Positions 8,823-16,552 of a stretch of 64,000 bases of DNA are shown piece by piece. The translations under genes were made by a program, and so were the position numbers. Each line of letters opens with the position of its first letter. Positions within the stretch are counted from its first letter, which is position 1. The notes under the pieces are model-generated. The model was given only the letters and a program-made list of their open reading frames with translations, did no database searches and was not told where the DNA came from. Origin of the DNA: Ornithinibacillus gellani (GTDB lineage Bacteria; Bacillota; Bacilli; Bacillales; Amphibacillaceae); assembly GCF_003730295.1 (NCBI RefSeq), contig NZ_QTSZ01000029.1, positions 1-64,000 on the forward strand, given 5' to 3'.

Positions 8823-10097
8823 TTATCTTACGCGTCTTACATGACCTGCAAACTTACTCTTCCAGTATCCGCTCGTCATGTTTGCTACTGCTAACCCGGT
8901 TGAATTCTGGGAGCCGATAAACTTACCGCCGCCCAAGTAGATTCCAACGTGACCATTTGTTTTGTATGTGTTGAAGAAAACAAGGTCACCAGGCTGTGCT
9001 TGACTGTAAGAAATTTTCGTACCAACAGACTGCATTCCTGCTGTACTAGATGGTAGAGAATAACCAGCTTGTGCAAATGCCCAAGATACAAATCCGGAAC
9101 AGTCAAATCCAGATGGAGATTTTCCGCCCCAAACATATGGAACACCAAGATATTTATATCCCGCATTAATCGCTGCACTTAGGTTTCCACTTTGTGGTGG
9201 CGCACTTGCTACATTATTATTACTGTTGTTATTGCTATTGTTACCTTTTTTGCTGCTCTTCTTATCTGCCAATGTATTTAGGTTTCCACCATCAGATGGA
9301 TTACTTCTAACTACTACTGGATTCTTCTTCGCTGCAATACTTGATTTAACCTGTGCTTCCAGGCTAGCAAGCTTGCTATCTTTCACTTTAAGTTCATCTT
9401 TCAATGCAACAAGTTCAGATTGCTTCTTCTTAAGAGTTTTTTGTTTCTTTTGGTTTTCTTGCTTTTGATCTGCGATTAAGGAACGCATTCCTTCCAGCTC
9501 AGTTTTCATATCTGTTAATTCAGCAAGCTTACCTTCCAGCTTACCTTGTTGCTTTTCGACAAGTGCTTTATCTTCTTCTTGCTTTTTCATCAATTCTTGG
9601 TCAGAATCTGTAATCTTGGAAACAGCTGATACACGGCTGATGAACTCACTGAAAGTTTTTGAACCAAAGATTACGTCCATGTAACCGACTTTACCACCAT
9701 TTTTTTGGAAAGAAACAACACGTTTTTTTAAAATTTCATAACGTTTTTCAATGGCTTTCTCTAGTTTATCAATTTCCGCCTGCAATTCTTCAATATCTGC
9801 AGTTGTGGAATTAATATCTGTTTGCGTATCTTTTAAAGCATTTTTATTTGCTTGCAATGCGTCATTAATCTCTTTAATCTCACTATTCAACTCTTCCAAG
9901 TCTAGCAAGACGTCAGCGATTTTGGACTCTGCCTTTGACAAGTTTGCTTTAATGTCGGAACGTTCATTCTTAATTTCTGATTGTTTATTATGTAAGTCAT
10001 TCAAGGTCTCTGCATGTACGGTATCCGCTAAAAATGCGCCCCCAAAACCTACAACAGTTACTGTTGCAATTGCAACAATCGTTTTTTTCAATTTCAT
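8823..10097 (-). CDS. NlpC/P60 peptidoglycan endopeptidase with coiled coil (CwlO-like)
   Basis: 424 residues. A Sec signal peptide (residues 1-29, ending DTVHA) leads into two long coiled-coil blocks (about 30-110 and 160-265), a low-complexity Ser/Asn linker (about 285-305) and a C-terminal NlpC/P60 domain. The catalytic Cys is in FDCSGFVSWAF and the His in NGHVGIYLGGGKF. The layout matches B. subtilis CwlO, a D,L-endopeptidase that cuts peptidoglycan side chains for cell elongation. Its promoter overlaps a WalR-like box (10242-10258), which fits WalRK control of cwlO. ATG 10097 follows GAGGAATGAA. Confidence 0.85.
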   Translation of the reverse strand: MKLKKTIVAIATVTVVGFGGAFLADTVHAETLNDLHNKQSEIKNERSDIKANLSKAESKIADVLLDLEELNSEIKEINDALQANKNALKDTQTDINSTTADIEELQAEIDKLEKAIEKRYEILKKRVVSFQKNGGKVGYMDVIFGSKTFSEFISRVSAVSKITDSDQELMKKQEEDKALVEKQQGKLEGKLAELTDMKTELEGMRSLIADQKQENQKKQKTLKKKQSELVALKDELKVKDSKLASLEAQVKSSIAAKKNPVVVRSNPSDGGNLNTLADKKSSKKGNNSNNNSNNNVASAPPQSGNLSAAINAGYKYLGVPYVWGGKSPSGFDCSGFVSWAFAQAGYSLPSSTAGMQSVGTKISYSQAQPGDLVFFNTYKTNGHVGIYLGGGKFIGSQNSTGLAVANMTSGYWKSKFAGHVRRVR

Positions 10098-10230
10098 TCC
10101 TCGCTTCCCTGAATAATTACTGTACTTCTTTTTCTATGTATTTTCTCTCTTTATTTACATGTTCATCTGATAGATTAGAACTATAATCTATTCAACAATT
10201 CGAAGTATAGCACGAATAAATTTCAGTCAT

Positions 10231-10259
10231 ATTATAGTAATGTTACAATTATGTTTCAA
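10231..10259 (-). promoter_or_regulatory. Sigma-A promoter with WalR-like box for the endopeptidase gene
   Basis: On the minus strand -35 TTGAAA (10254-10259) and -10 TATAAT (10231-10236) are 17 bases apart. Over the -35 lies TGAAAC-N5-TGTAAC (10242-10258), one mismatch from the WalR direct repeat TGTWAH-N5-TGTWAH. The start would be near 10224, leaving a leader of about 125 bases. Nothing else is recognised between the leader and the liaR terminator. Confidence 0.7.
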
Positions 10260-10392
10260 TAAAGACTTTCCTCTGCTTTTTTCACGCTTTTTCCCGAGCA
10301 ATTTTTGACGAAATACGATAACAATAAGGTTTAAGACCTATACATATCGGGTATAACATCTAGTCATTTTTTTCTAAAAAACTTTTTAAAAA

Positions 10393-10436
10393 AGACAAAA
10401 ACAGCAAAACTTTAGCTTGTTTTGCTGTTTTTGTCT
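10393..10436 (-). terminator. Rho-independent terminator of the lia operon
   Basis: A perfect 18-bp stem (10393-10410 with 10419-10436) is followed by TTTTTAAAAAG on the minus strand. It is placed 18 bases after the liaR stop codon. Confidence 0.9.
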
Positions 10437-10453
10437 GATAGAAAACTGTCCGA

Positions 10454-11086
10454 CTATTTTACTAATTGATGTTTAAACGCATAAATGACTGCTTGGGTTC
10501 GATCTGTTACTTGTAATTTCCCCAAAATATTACTAACATGGACCTTAACCGTCTTTAATGCGATAAATAATTGATCTGCAATTTCCTGATTGGATTTCCC
10601 CTCTGCAACGAGCAGTAATATTTCCATTTCCCGCTCGGTTAATTGTTCGTGTAAATCTTCATCCTGACCTTGGCGCATTTTATTCATAATTTTCCCTGTA
10701 ACTTCTGGTTCAAGCACAATTTGACCATCGTAGGTTGCGCGTATGGCTTTGGCAATTTCACTCGCTTTGGAGGTTTTCAATAAATAGCTCGTTGCTCCAG
10801 CTTCTAATGCTGGGTATACTTTTTCATCATCGATAAAGCTTGTCACAATAATAATCTTCGCTTCTGGCCATTGGTCCATAATGTGACGTGTAGCCTCAAT
10901 TCCATCCATTCGCTTCATGACCAAATCCATCAAAATGATATCTGGCTTTAGCTCAATTGCCAATTGTACCGCTTCATCCCCATCATCAGCTTCCGCAATT
11001 ACTTCCATATCTGGCTGTGCAGATAAATAAGCGGAAACTCCTATTCTCACCATCTCATGATCGTCTGCGAAAAGAATCCGTATCAT
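10454..11086 (-). CDS. liaR: Response regulator of the LiaR/NarL type
   Basis: 210 residues. The receiver domain (1-120) has FADDHEMVR acidic residues, phospho-acceptor Asp in IILMDLVMKRMDG, and Lys in YLLKTSKAS. The C-terminal LuxR-type HTH reads LTEREMEILLLVAEGKSNQEIADQLFIALKTVKVHVSNIL. With LiaS and LiaF upstream in overlapping frames (ATGA), it is the LiaR regulator of the envelope stress response to bacitracin and other lipid II cycle inhibitors. Its target is most likely the liaIH promoter of this same locus. Confidence 0.92.
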   Translation of the reverse strand: MIRILFADDHEMVRIGVSAYLSAQPDMEVIAEADDGDEAVQLAIELKPDIILMDLVMKRMDGIEATRHIMDQWPEAKIIIVTSFIDDEKVYPALEAGATSYLLKTSKASEIAKAIRATYDGQIVLEPEVTGKIMNKMRQGQDEDLHEQLTEREMEILLLVAEGKSNQEIADQLFIALKTVKVHVSNILGKLQVTDRTQAVIYAFKHQLVK

Positions 11087-12123
11087 GGTTTGTCACCTTC
11101 CTTCTTAACAAGTGGTACCTTTACTTCCAGTTGGGTTCCTTCATGAGGCAAGCTAATTATTTTAAAGCTTCCACCTACTTCAAATGCCCGTTCTCGCATA
11201 TTATTTAATCCATAGGAGCTCGCTCGAACAGCGGACATATCAAAGCCAATCCCATCATCGATGACACGCATGATAACCATTTGATCTCGTTCAATTAATA
11301 ATACATGTAAGCTATTTGCCTTTGCGTGTCGCAACGTATTGGATACCGATTCTTGCAAAATTCGAAATAACTGGTCCTCAATTCCTTTATCCGCTTCAAA
11401 GTCCTCAATTTTCCACTCAATTTCCATTGGTACTTTCTGGGTTAATTCCTTTAATAACTCTTCAGCCCCTGCTTGTAACGTTTTCCCTTTTAAAGCAACT
11501 GGGCGCAGATGTAATAAAAGTGCACGCATTTCCAGCTGTGACTGATGTATCATTTTTTCTACGAGCTTCAATTGTTGATTAACATGCTCGTCCGTTACTT
11601 GCTCCGACTCCGTCAATGCAGACATAAGCATTGATGCAGCAAATAACTGCTGGCTAACAGAATCATGCAGTTCTCTTGCCAGTCGGTTTCTTTCCTGCAC
11701 GACAATTTCCTGCAAGCTTTTTTCCCGTTCATTAGCACGTTCTGTAGCAATGCGCTGAACATGCTCCGTCTGTTGTCTAAACTTCTCCTCTATTTCTGTC
11801 AATTGTTCACGTATACGTTGAAGCTCACTAAAGGGTTCATCACCTGGTGGTAATTTTTTCTGTTTGATTAAGTCATGTAATAATCCTTCAACGCGGTATA
11901 TTCGTTGTCGAAAGTAAACTCCAGTTAATATGCCGCTAATACTTCCTCCTATAAAAGGAATGAATAATATAATTGCCCAATATGGTACATCACCAAGCGT
12001 TTCTTTCCATAATACAGACCAATCCGCTGGCGGAAAAGCAAGTAACGTGACGCCCACGATGCTGAGAGTAATGAGAAAACTGAAGAAGATTGCTGTCCAT
12101 ACATGCCGCAATATAATCCTCAT
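11083..12123 (-). CDS. liaS: Sensor histidine kinase LiaS
   Basis: 346 residues. Two N-terminal membrane helices enclose a short extracytoplasmic loop, the hallmark of intramembrane-sensing kinases. A HAMP-like linker and coiled coil precede the HisKA_3 dimerisation motif RELHDSVSQQLFAASM (phospho-His) and a HATPase domain with RILQESVSNTLRHAKA and DDGIGFD. Overlaps liaF and liaR by 4 bases at either end, implying coupled translation. LiaF is the known negative partner of LiaS in B. subtilis. Confidence 0.92.
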   Translation of the reverse strand: MRIILRHVWTAIFFSFLITLSIVGVTLLAFPPADWSVLWKETLGDVPYWAIILFIPFIGGSISGILTGVYFRQRIYRVEGLLHDLIKQKKLPPGDEPFSELQRIREQLTEIEEKFRQQTEHVQRIATERANEREKSLQEIVVQERNRLARELHDSVSQQLFAASMLMSALTESEQVTDEHVNQQLKLVEKMIHQSQLEMRALLLHLRPVALKGKTLQAGAEELLKELTQKVPMEIEWKIEDFEADKGIEDQLFRILQESVSNTLRHAKANSLHVLLIERDQMVIMRVIDDGIGFDMSAVRASSYGLNNMRERAFEVGGSFKIISLPHEGTQLEVKVPLVKKEGDKP

Positions 12124-12851
12124 ATCCGCCTCACCTCGATATCTCCAGAAATCAAGGTTGTTATGATTTTCACTCTTGGGTAGTTATCCTGATAATGAGC
12201 CGTATGATAAATCATTGTTTCATTCAATAAGCTTTGCTGGGTTTCTCCTAGTATATTGGCGCGTCCAAACAATGAGCTATGATGAATACTAACTTCTACT
12301 TCATACGGAATATAAATGATTATATTGCCGATGATATGGCGAATAGATATGACCGCCGTATCATCCGGTAAAACAGTATTACTTAAATCAATAATGCGAT
12401 CTCCAAATGCACCATGAATATTGATATCACGCCAAGCAAAGGCTCCATCCTTTGTTTGCTGATCCTCAAATAAGCCATGATGAAACAATGGCTTGATACG
12501 TTGAACAGACTCTGAATCCACAACTGGTTCTGATTTCAAGATTGGTGCGGAAAAGGTAGGGTCCTTTTTAGAGCGGTGATAATCTATGATAAAAAGAACT
12601 ACTACGGCAATAACAAAAAAACGAACTGCCAGCATATTTAAGACAGCAAAAAAAACTCCAGCTATTCCAATCCAAAAACAAATTTTACCCCATAATTCCT
12701 TAAAATTCTTCCAACCAATATAGATTAATACACCAAATATAAGTGCAGATACAATCATTCCACCATGAAAAAATACGATTTCAACAATGAAGAGGACTAC
12801 TCCAATGATTAGTATCCAGTTCAATGTGTCAGTACGAAGCCTATTCAGCAT
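12120..12851 (-). CDS. liaF: Cell wall-active antibiotic response protein LiaF
   Basis: 243 residues. Three to four hydrophobic segments in the first 95 residues are followed by a soluble beta-helical domain (DUF2154-like) with repeated short patterns such as DINIHGAFGDRIIDLSNTVL and ISIRHIIGNIIIYIPYEVEV. LiaF holds LiaS inactive in unstressed B. subtilis cells. ATG 12851 follows GAGGAGGG. A hairpin just upstream (12879-12906) separates it from liaH. Confidence 0.88.
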   Translation of the reverse strand: MLNRLRTDTLNWILIIGVVLFIVEIVFFHGGMIVSALIFGVLIYIGWKNFKELWGKICFWIGIAGVFFAVLNMLAVRFFVIAVVVLFIIDYHRSKKDPTFSAPILKSEPVVDSESVQRIKPLFHHGLFEDQQTKDGAFAWRDINIHGAFGDRIIDLSNTVLPDDTAVISIRHIIGNIIIYIPYEVEVSIHHSSLFGRANILGETQQSLLNETMIYHTAHYQDNYPRVKIITTLISGDIEVRRI

Positions 12852-12878
12852 GGAGCAACCCTCCTCTTTTATGTAGTA

Positions 12879-12906
12879 AAACAGGCGCTGTTACATGCGC
12901 CTGTTT
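12879..12906 (-). terminator. Internal hairpin between liaH and liaF (likely leaky terminator)
   Basis: A perfect 10-bp GC-containing stem (12879-12888 with 12897-12906) is followed by only TTTTACTAC on the minus strand. In B. subtilis most lia transcripts stop after liaH and a minority read on into the regulatory genes; this hairpin would give the same two-level expression here. Confidence 0.7.
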
Positions 12907-12954
12907 AGTATATCATGTTTGTTCATGAAGCTGAATATAGAGAACACATCTACG

Positions 12955-13590
12955 TTATTCTGCTTGACGGCTCGCTTCCATCTCTTTTTCCAGCTTAGCA
13001 ATTTTGCTATCAAATGTACTTCGGTAATATGCATTATTGACACGATATTCTAATCCTTCAATATAACGTTCCATTTCCGCGAATCGTGAGAAAGGCTGTT
13101 CGGAAATTTCGTCTACCACGCGATTAATTTGATGACTTGCACGTGCAATGTTTTCTCTTCCCATCAATTCCATTCGCTTCAAATGCATGTCTTTTAGTTT
13201 ACGTTTCATTTCTTCATATTTTTGCTCTAGGCGATCCAATTGTTCACCTGCTTCTTCACGAGAAGCTTTCATTCGATCTGCTCTTGCTTGATACTCTTCA
13301 TATTCCTTTACTGCAAATGCATGTAATTCCGTTTCACCTGCTTTTTCCGCAATTTCCGCTTGTTTCTTCCGTTTGTCAGCTAATTCCTGTGCACGGATAT
13401 ATTCAGTGGTAAATTCATCTTTTAAGCGATATTGACGATCAACAAGTTTTCTTACCTTTTCTTTCTCCTGTTCGCTTTGACGTAAATATTGATTAAGTGA
13501 AGCAATTGGATTTTTATGCTCCTTTTGATCTAGCATATGATGCAAGTCTGCAGAAATACTATCCTTAATTCTTGTAAATAAATTTGCCAT
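12955..13590 (-). CDS. liaH: PspA/IM30 family protein LiaH
   Basis: 211 residues, almost wholly helical and coiled coil, with the N-terminal amphipathic start MANLFTRIKDSISADLHHML typical of the family and the region PIASLNQYLRQSEQEKEKV. LiaH forms large rings and protects the membrane under cell-envelope stress, recruited by LiaI. ATG 13590 is preferred to an in-frame ATG at 13632 because AGGAGAA lies directly upstream. It follows liaI by 20 bases. Confidence 0.9.
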   Translation of the reverse strand: MANLFTRIKDSISADLHHMLDQKEHKNPIASLNQYLRQSEQEKEKVRKLVDRQYRLKDEFTTEYIRAQELADKRKKQAEIAEKAGETELHAFAVKEYEEYQARADRMKASREEAGEQLDRLEQKYEEMKRKLKDMHLKRMELMGRENIARASHQINRVVDEISEQPFSRFAEMERYIEGLEYRVNNAYYRSTFDSKIAKLEKEMEASRQAE

Positions 13591-13610
13591 GTATATCTTC
13601 TCCTTTATGA

Positions 13611-13964
13611 TTAATGATTTAATTCTGCCCATTCTCTTTCAAAGTTTGTAAATGGGTCATTGGAAGTAACTACCGTATCAGAAGGCATGTCCTTATCCTT
13701 TTTCCAGCTCTGATAGATAAGATACAGTACATAAGCAGCTGCAATACCAATTACAGCGTACATATTGGACAACACAATCGAAAGTACAAACAAACCAACA
13801 AGTACCCAGCCGATTTTTCCAGCTGTGGAATCACTGCGAACAAATTTTTTAAATACAACATACAGTAGCCAAATACCAAGCCCTAGAAATATCATTGGAC
13901 CAATATTTACTAACAATAGGAGCAGTGCGACAAGACCCCCAACAAACAGCATAAATTTTTTCAT
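13611..13964 (-). CDS. liaI: Small membrane protein LiaI-like
   Basis: 117 residues with three to four hydrophobic segments (about 4-22, 24-40, 50-70, 70-88) and a hydrophilic tail. Its place directly ahead of liaH, its size (B. subtilis LiaI is 126) and its topology indicate the membrane anchor that recruits LiaH. Sequence conservation in this family is low, so the name relies on context. ATG 13964 follows AAAGGAGG. Confidence 0.8.
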   Translation of the reverse strand: MKKFMLFVGGLVALLLLLVNIGPMIFLGLGIWLLYVVFKKFVRSDSTAGKIGWVLVGLFVLSIVLSNMYAVIGIAAAYVLYLIYQSWKKDKDMPSDTVVTSNDPFTNFEREWAELNH

Positions 13965-14032
13965 TTTGCCTTGCCTCCTTTCTTAATTCCATGTTATCTC
14001 ATAAACCGCGTCATCGTAACGTTCTGGAGCCA

Positions 14033-14056
14033 TATTTTAGACTAGGACCTAAGGCG
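14033..14056 (-). promoter_or_regulatory. Candidate LiaR-binding region upstream of liaI
   Basis: On the minus strand the sequence TTAGGTCCTAGTCTAAAA (within 14034-14052) carries two GTC half-sites about 70 bases before liaI. VraR/LiaR-type sites contain such GTC motifs. No convincing -35/-10 pair was found below it, so this is a weak proposal based on place and motif only. Confidence 0.3.
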
Positions 14057-14078
14057 TATCCATCCCTCCGTCCACCGT

Positions 14079-14909
14079 TCATGAAAACAGAACCAAGTAA
14101 ATAGCAAGGGCAAGAATAAGTCGATATATGGCAAAAGGTTTTAATTTCAACCGATTGATCAGCTTCAGGAAAAAACGTATCGACAATAATGCAAATCCAA
14201 AAGCGCTGAGAAAACCAACTACAAAAAATGGCATCATCTCCAGCGTAAATACATGCCAATGGTCGAGCAGCGAAATAAAACTAGCACCGGCCATAATTGG
14301 TATAGCCATAATAAACGTAAAATCTGCGGCAGAACGATGGCTCATTCCAAACATGACACCACCTGATATTGTGGCACCAGATCGTGAGAAACCCGGCCAT
14401 AGTGAAAAACATTGAATACAGCCAACAAGCCATGCCTGCTTATATGTCATCTCATCCATCGATATGGCTGCTTCTTTTTTTGGTGCATAACGGTCGGCTA
14501 GAAGCATTGTAATCGAGCCAAGCACGAGTCCAATTAATACAGTCTCAACAGAAAATAGATAATCATCTATCAAATCTTTCAATAAGATACCGAGAATTCC
14601 TGCGGGCAGTAGTCCTACAAATACCTTTCCGAGTCCTAATCGTTGTCCCTTCCCCTGCTTACTTCTGCGACTCAACCCGCTTAATTCCACTAACCGTTCC
14701 TTAAATACGATCACTACTGCCAGAATGGAGCCAAGTTGAATGACGACTTTGAATGTGTTCGCTGCTTCATCTGGCATCAGCTGCTTTGATTTGAGCCACA
14801 CATCATCTACGATAATCATATGTCCAGTAGATGAGACTGGGGCAAACTCAGTTAACCCTTCTACTAATCCTAAAATAATTGCCTTTAATAAAATGAGCCA
14901 TTCCAACAT
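14079..14909 (-). CDS. uppP: Undecaprenyl-diphosphatase (BacA type)
   Basis: 276 residues with about eight membrane helices. The two family signatures are present: EGLTEFAPVSSTGHM near the N-terminus and PGFSRSGATISGGVMFGMS in the middle. The enzyme dephosphorylates undecaprenyl pyrophosphate outside or at the membrane so that the lipid carrier for wall synthesis is recycled; extra activity gives bacitracin tolerance. The ATG at 14909 is chosen over 14933 because GGAGGC lies 7 bases before it. Standing next to the lia operon, which responds to bacitracin in relatives, it forms a functional neighbourhood, though whether they share transcripts is unclear. Confidence 0.9.
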   Translation of the reverse strand: MLEWLILLKAIILGLVEGLTEFAPVSSTGHMIIVDDVWLKSKQLMPDEAANTFKVVIQLGSILAVVIVFKERLVELSGLSRRSKQGKGQRLGLGKVFVGLLPAGILGILLKDLIDDYLFSVETVLIGLVLGSITMLLADRYAPKKEAAISMDEMTYKQAWLVGCIQCFSLWPGFSRSGATISGGVMFGMSHRSAADFTFIMAIPIMAGASFISLLDHWHVFTLEMMPFFVVGFLSAFGFALLSIRFFLKLINRLKLKPFAIYRLILALAIYLVLFS

Positions 14910-15055
14910 TTTATTCGCCTCCGCATTTAACATTTTTTAGCTTGAATGTATACCAGCGTTTGTCCACATGTAATACAGTGTATTAGCTGCACCATGATGA
15001 TATGTGAACATATCGGGCGGAAGCATCTATATATGTATAGTCAACAACATGCAAA

Positions 15056-15099
15056 AAAACGGATGAAAGCAACCTTTAAAAGTTGTTTTCATCCGTTTT
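15056..15099 (-). terminator. Rho-independent terminator of the DUF1836 gene
   Basis: An 18-bp stem with one mismatch (15056-15073 with 15082-15099) ends in TTTTTTTGC on the minus strand, 22 bases after the stop codon. Confidence 0.85.
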
Positions 15100-15120
15100 G
15101 TAGGATTTTCACTGTATATG

Positions 15121-15696
15121 TTATGCTTCTGGTTTATTCATTTCATCAACTATTTTCTCAGCAGCACGTCGATAAAAATTACTGAGGTTTACAAATGAAG
15201 CAAGTAATAATAAATTACCTAGATATGCTTTATCTGCATCCGGAAATTTTTCCATTTCAGCAGCAGCAATATCTGCACATTTATTGGAGTTTACAGAAAA
15301 CTGTTCCGCATTTTTCTCGGAAATTTGTAAAAAGCTTTCATATAACACACTAAGATCAATTGCGCCTGCTCCAGCTTTTACATTTAACGCTTGCAAGCTT
15401 TCTTTAATATCATTAATAGATAAAGTGCCTTTCATTTGATAGATAAGACTGATCATAATTAAGTGATCACGTGAGTATTTTTTATTTTGAATAGGGAAAA
15501 ATAATTTTCCCTTGGCATAGTTATTGATCATTGTTTTGGTCAATATTTTTTCTTCATCATTGCGTTTTGCATCTGCAAATTTGGTTTCAAATAATTGGAT
15601 GACCTGATCCATATACAGATCAATGTCAGGTATATCCTCCAAGGATAGATGGGTCTCCAAATGCATATCTTCTATTACTTTTTTTATGTTTTTCAA
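15121..15696 (-). CDS. DUF1836 protein, putative HTH regulator
   Basis: 191 residues. The central part (about 45-110) reads KTMINNYAKGKLFFPIQNKKYSRDHLIMISLIYQMKGTLSINDIKE, the pattern of DUF1836 proteins, whose N-terminal half resembles a MerR-like winged helix. The targets are unknown. TTG 15696 follows GAGGGGTTCCG. A promoter with TTTACT (15750-15755) and TATAAT (15727-15732) 17 bases apart reads into it. It is divergent from the hemolysin-III gene. Confidence 0.75.
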   Translation of the reverse strand: MKNIKKVIEDMHLETHLSLEDIPDIDLYMDQVIQLFETKFADAKRNDEEKILTKTMINNYAKGKLFFPIQNKKYSRDHLIMISLIYQMKGTLSINDIKESLQALNVKAGAGAIDLSVLYESFLQISEKNAEQFSVNSNKCADIAAAEMEKFPDADKAYLGNLLLLASFVNLSNFYRRAAEKIVDEMNKPEA

Positions 15697-15726
15697 CGGA
15701 ACCCCTCGATTCTAGCTGTTTTTTCC

Positions 15727-15755
15727 ATTATACTGATAATAAATCTGAAAGTAAA
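15727..15755 (-). promoter_or_regulatory. Sigma-A promoter for the DUF1836 gene
   Basis: Minus-strand -35 TTTACT (15750-15755), 17-base spacer and consensus -10 TATAAT (15727-15732) lie about 30 bases before the TTG start. Confidence 0.6.
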
Positions 15756-15757
15756 TG

Positions 15758-15786
15758 TTGACTACATGATGAAATGCGCGTATCAT
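15758..15786 (+). promoter_or_regulatory. Sigma-A promoter for the hemolysin-III gene
   Basis: Plus-strand TTGACT (15758-15763), 17 bases, then TATCAT (15781-15786), about 44 bases before ATG 15830. Its -35 box is only three bases from the divergent promoter's -35. Confidence 0.6.
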
Positions 15787-15829
15787 ATGATGTAGTATCG
15801 AAAACTACTTACGTAAAGGTGTGGATTGC

Positions 15830-16477
15830 ATGAAAACTTATATTCGTGAACCGATTAATGGATTTACCCATTTATTCGGCGCTGTGATGGCATTTGTCGG
15901 ACTGCTGGCCATGGTTATCAAGGCCTCGTCAAGTACTGGTTCGGCATTGGCTATTTTGGCAGTAATCATTTTTGGGGTAAGCATGATACTGCTTTATTCC
16001 GCATCCGCTACTTATCATATGGTAGTTGCACGGGATCACGTCATTGCCTTTTTACGACGAATTGATCATTCCATGATATTCGTCTTGATCGCTGGTACCT
16101 ACACGCCATTATGTTTAATTAGTCTGAACAACACAACGGGATGGGTCTTGTTCTTCGTTGTGCAAGGACTAGCAATTGCAGGTGTAATGTACAAGCTCAT
16201 TTGGTTCCATGCCCCACGTTGGTTGTCTACGGCATTGTATATTGGTATGGGCTGGATTGTCATTTTCTTTAGCTCTTCCCTGATGTCTATTATTGGCGGA
16301 GAGGGCATGCTCTTACTCGTTATCGGTGGAGTTGCCTATACAATTGGTGGATTTATCTATTGGCTAAAGCCAAAATTTATGGAATTTAAACATATGGGTT
16401 ATCATGAGATTTTCCATATATTTATTTTGATTGGTAGCCTGTTTCATTTCTTATGTATTTACCTATACGTCCTTTAA
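15830..16477 (+). CDS. Hemolysin III / TrhA family membrane protein
   Basis: 215 residues with seven predicted membrane helices. Conserved family residues are visible: FTHLFGAV near the N-terminus, SATYHMV, RRIDHSMIFVLIAGTYTP and the C-terminal GYHEIFHIFILIGSLFHF; the His and Ser residues form the family's putative metal site. Members belong to the PAQR-like superfamily; in Gram-positives they are called YqfA/TrhA and linked to membrane fluidity or energetics, and true haemolysis is doubtful. ATG 15830 is used because AAAGGTG lies 7 bases upstream, rather than GTG 15821. Confidence 0.85.
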   Translation: MKTYIREPINGFTHLFGAVMAFVGLLAMVIKASSSTGSALAILAVIIFGVSMILLYSASATYHMVVARDHVIAFLRRIDHSMIFVLIAGTYTPLCLISLNNTTGWVLFFVVQGLAIAGVMYKLIWFHAPRWLSTALYIGMGWIVIFFSSSLMSIIGGEGMLLLVIGGVAYTIGGFIYWLKPKFMEFKHMGYHEIFHIFILIGSLFHFLCIYLYVL

Positions 16478-16490
16478 TAAAATGTAAACG

Positions 16491-16530
16491 AAAGAATGCC
16501 CACTGCAATTGCGGTAGAGCATTCTTTTTT
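16491..16530. terminator. Bidirectional terminator between converging genes
   Basis: Stem AAAGAATGC (16491-16499) pairs with GCATTCTTT (16519-16527), then T-rich sequence. It lies between the hemolysin-III gene and the convergent M42 peptidase gene. Confidence 0.75.
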
Positions 16531-16552
16531 GATCTTTGTAATGCTTATTTCC

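Noticed and set aside
9226-10116. Plus-strand open frames antisense to the NlpC/P60 gene
   Set aside because: Ser/Leu/Phe-rich shadows of coiled-coil coding sequence on the other strand; no ribosome sites.
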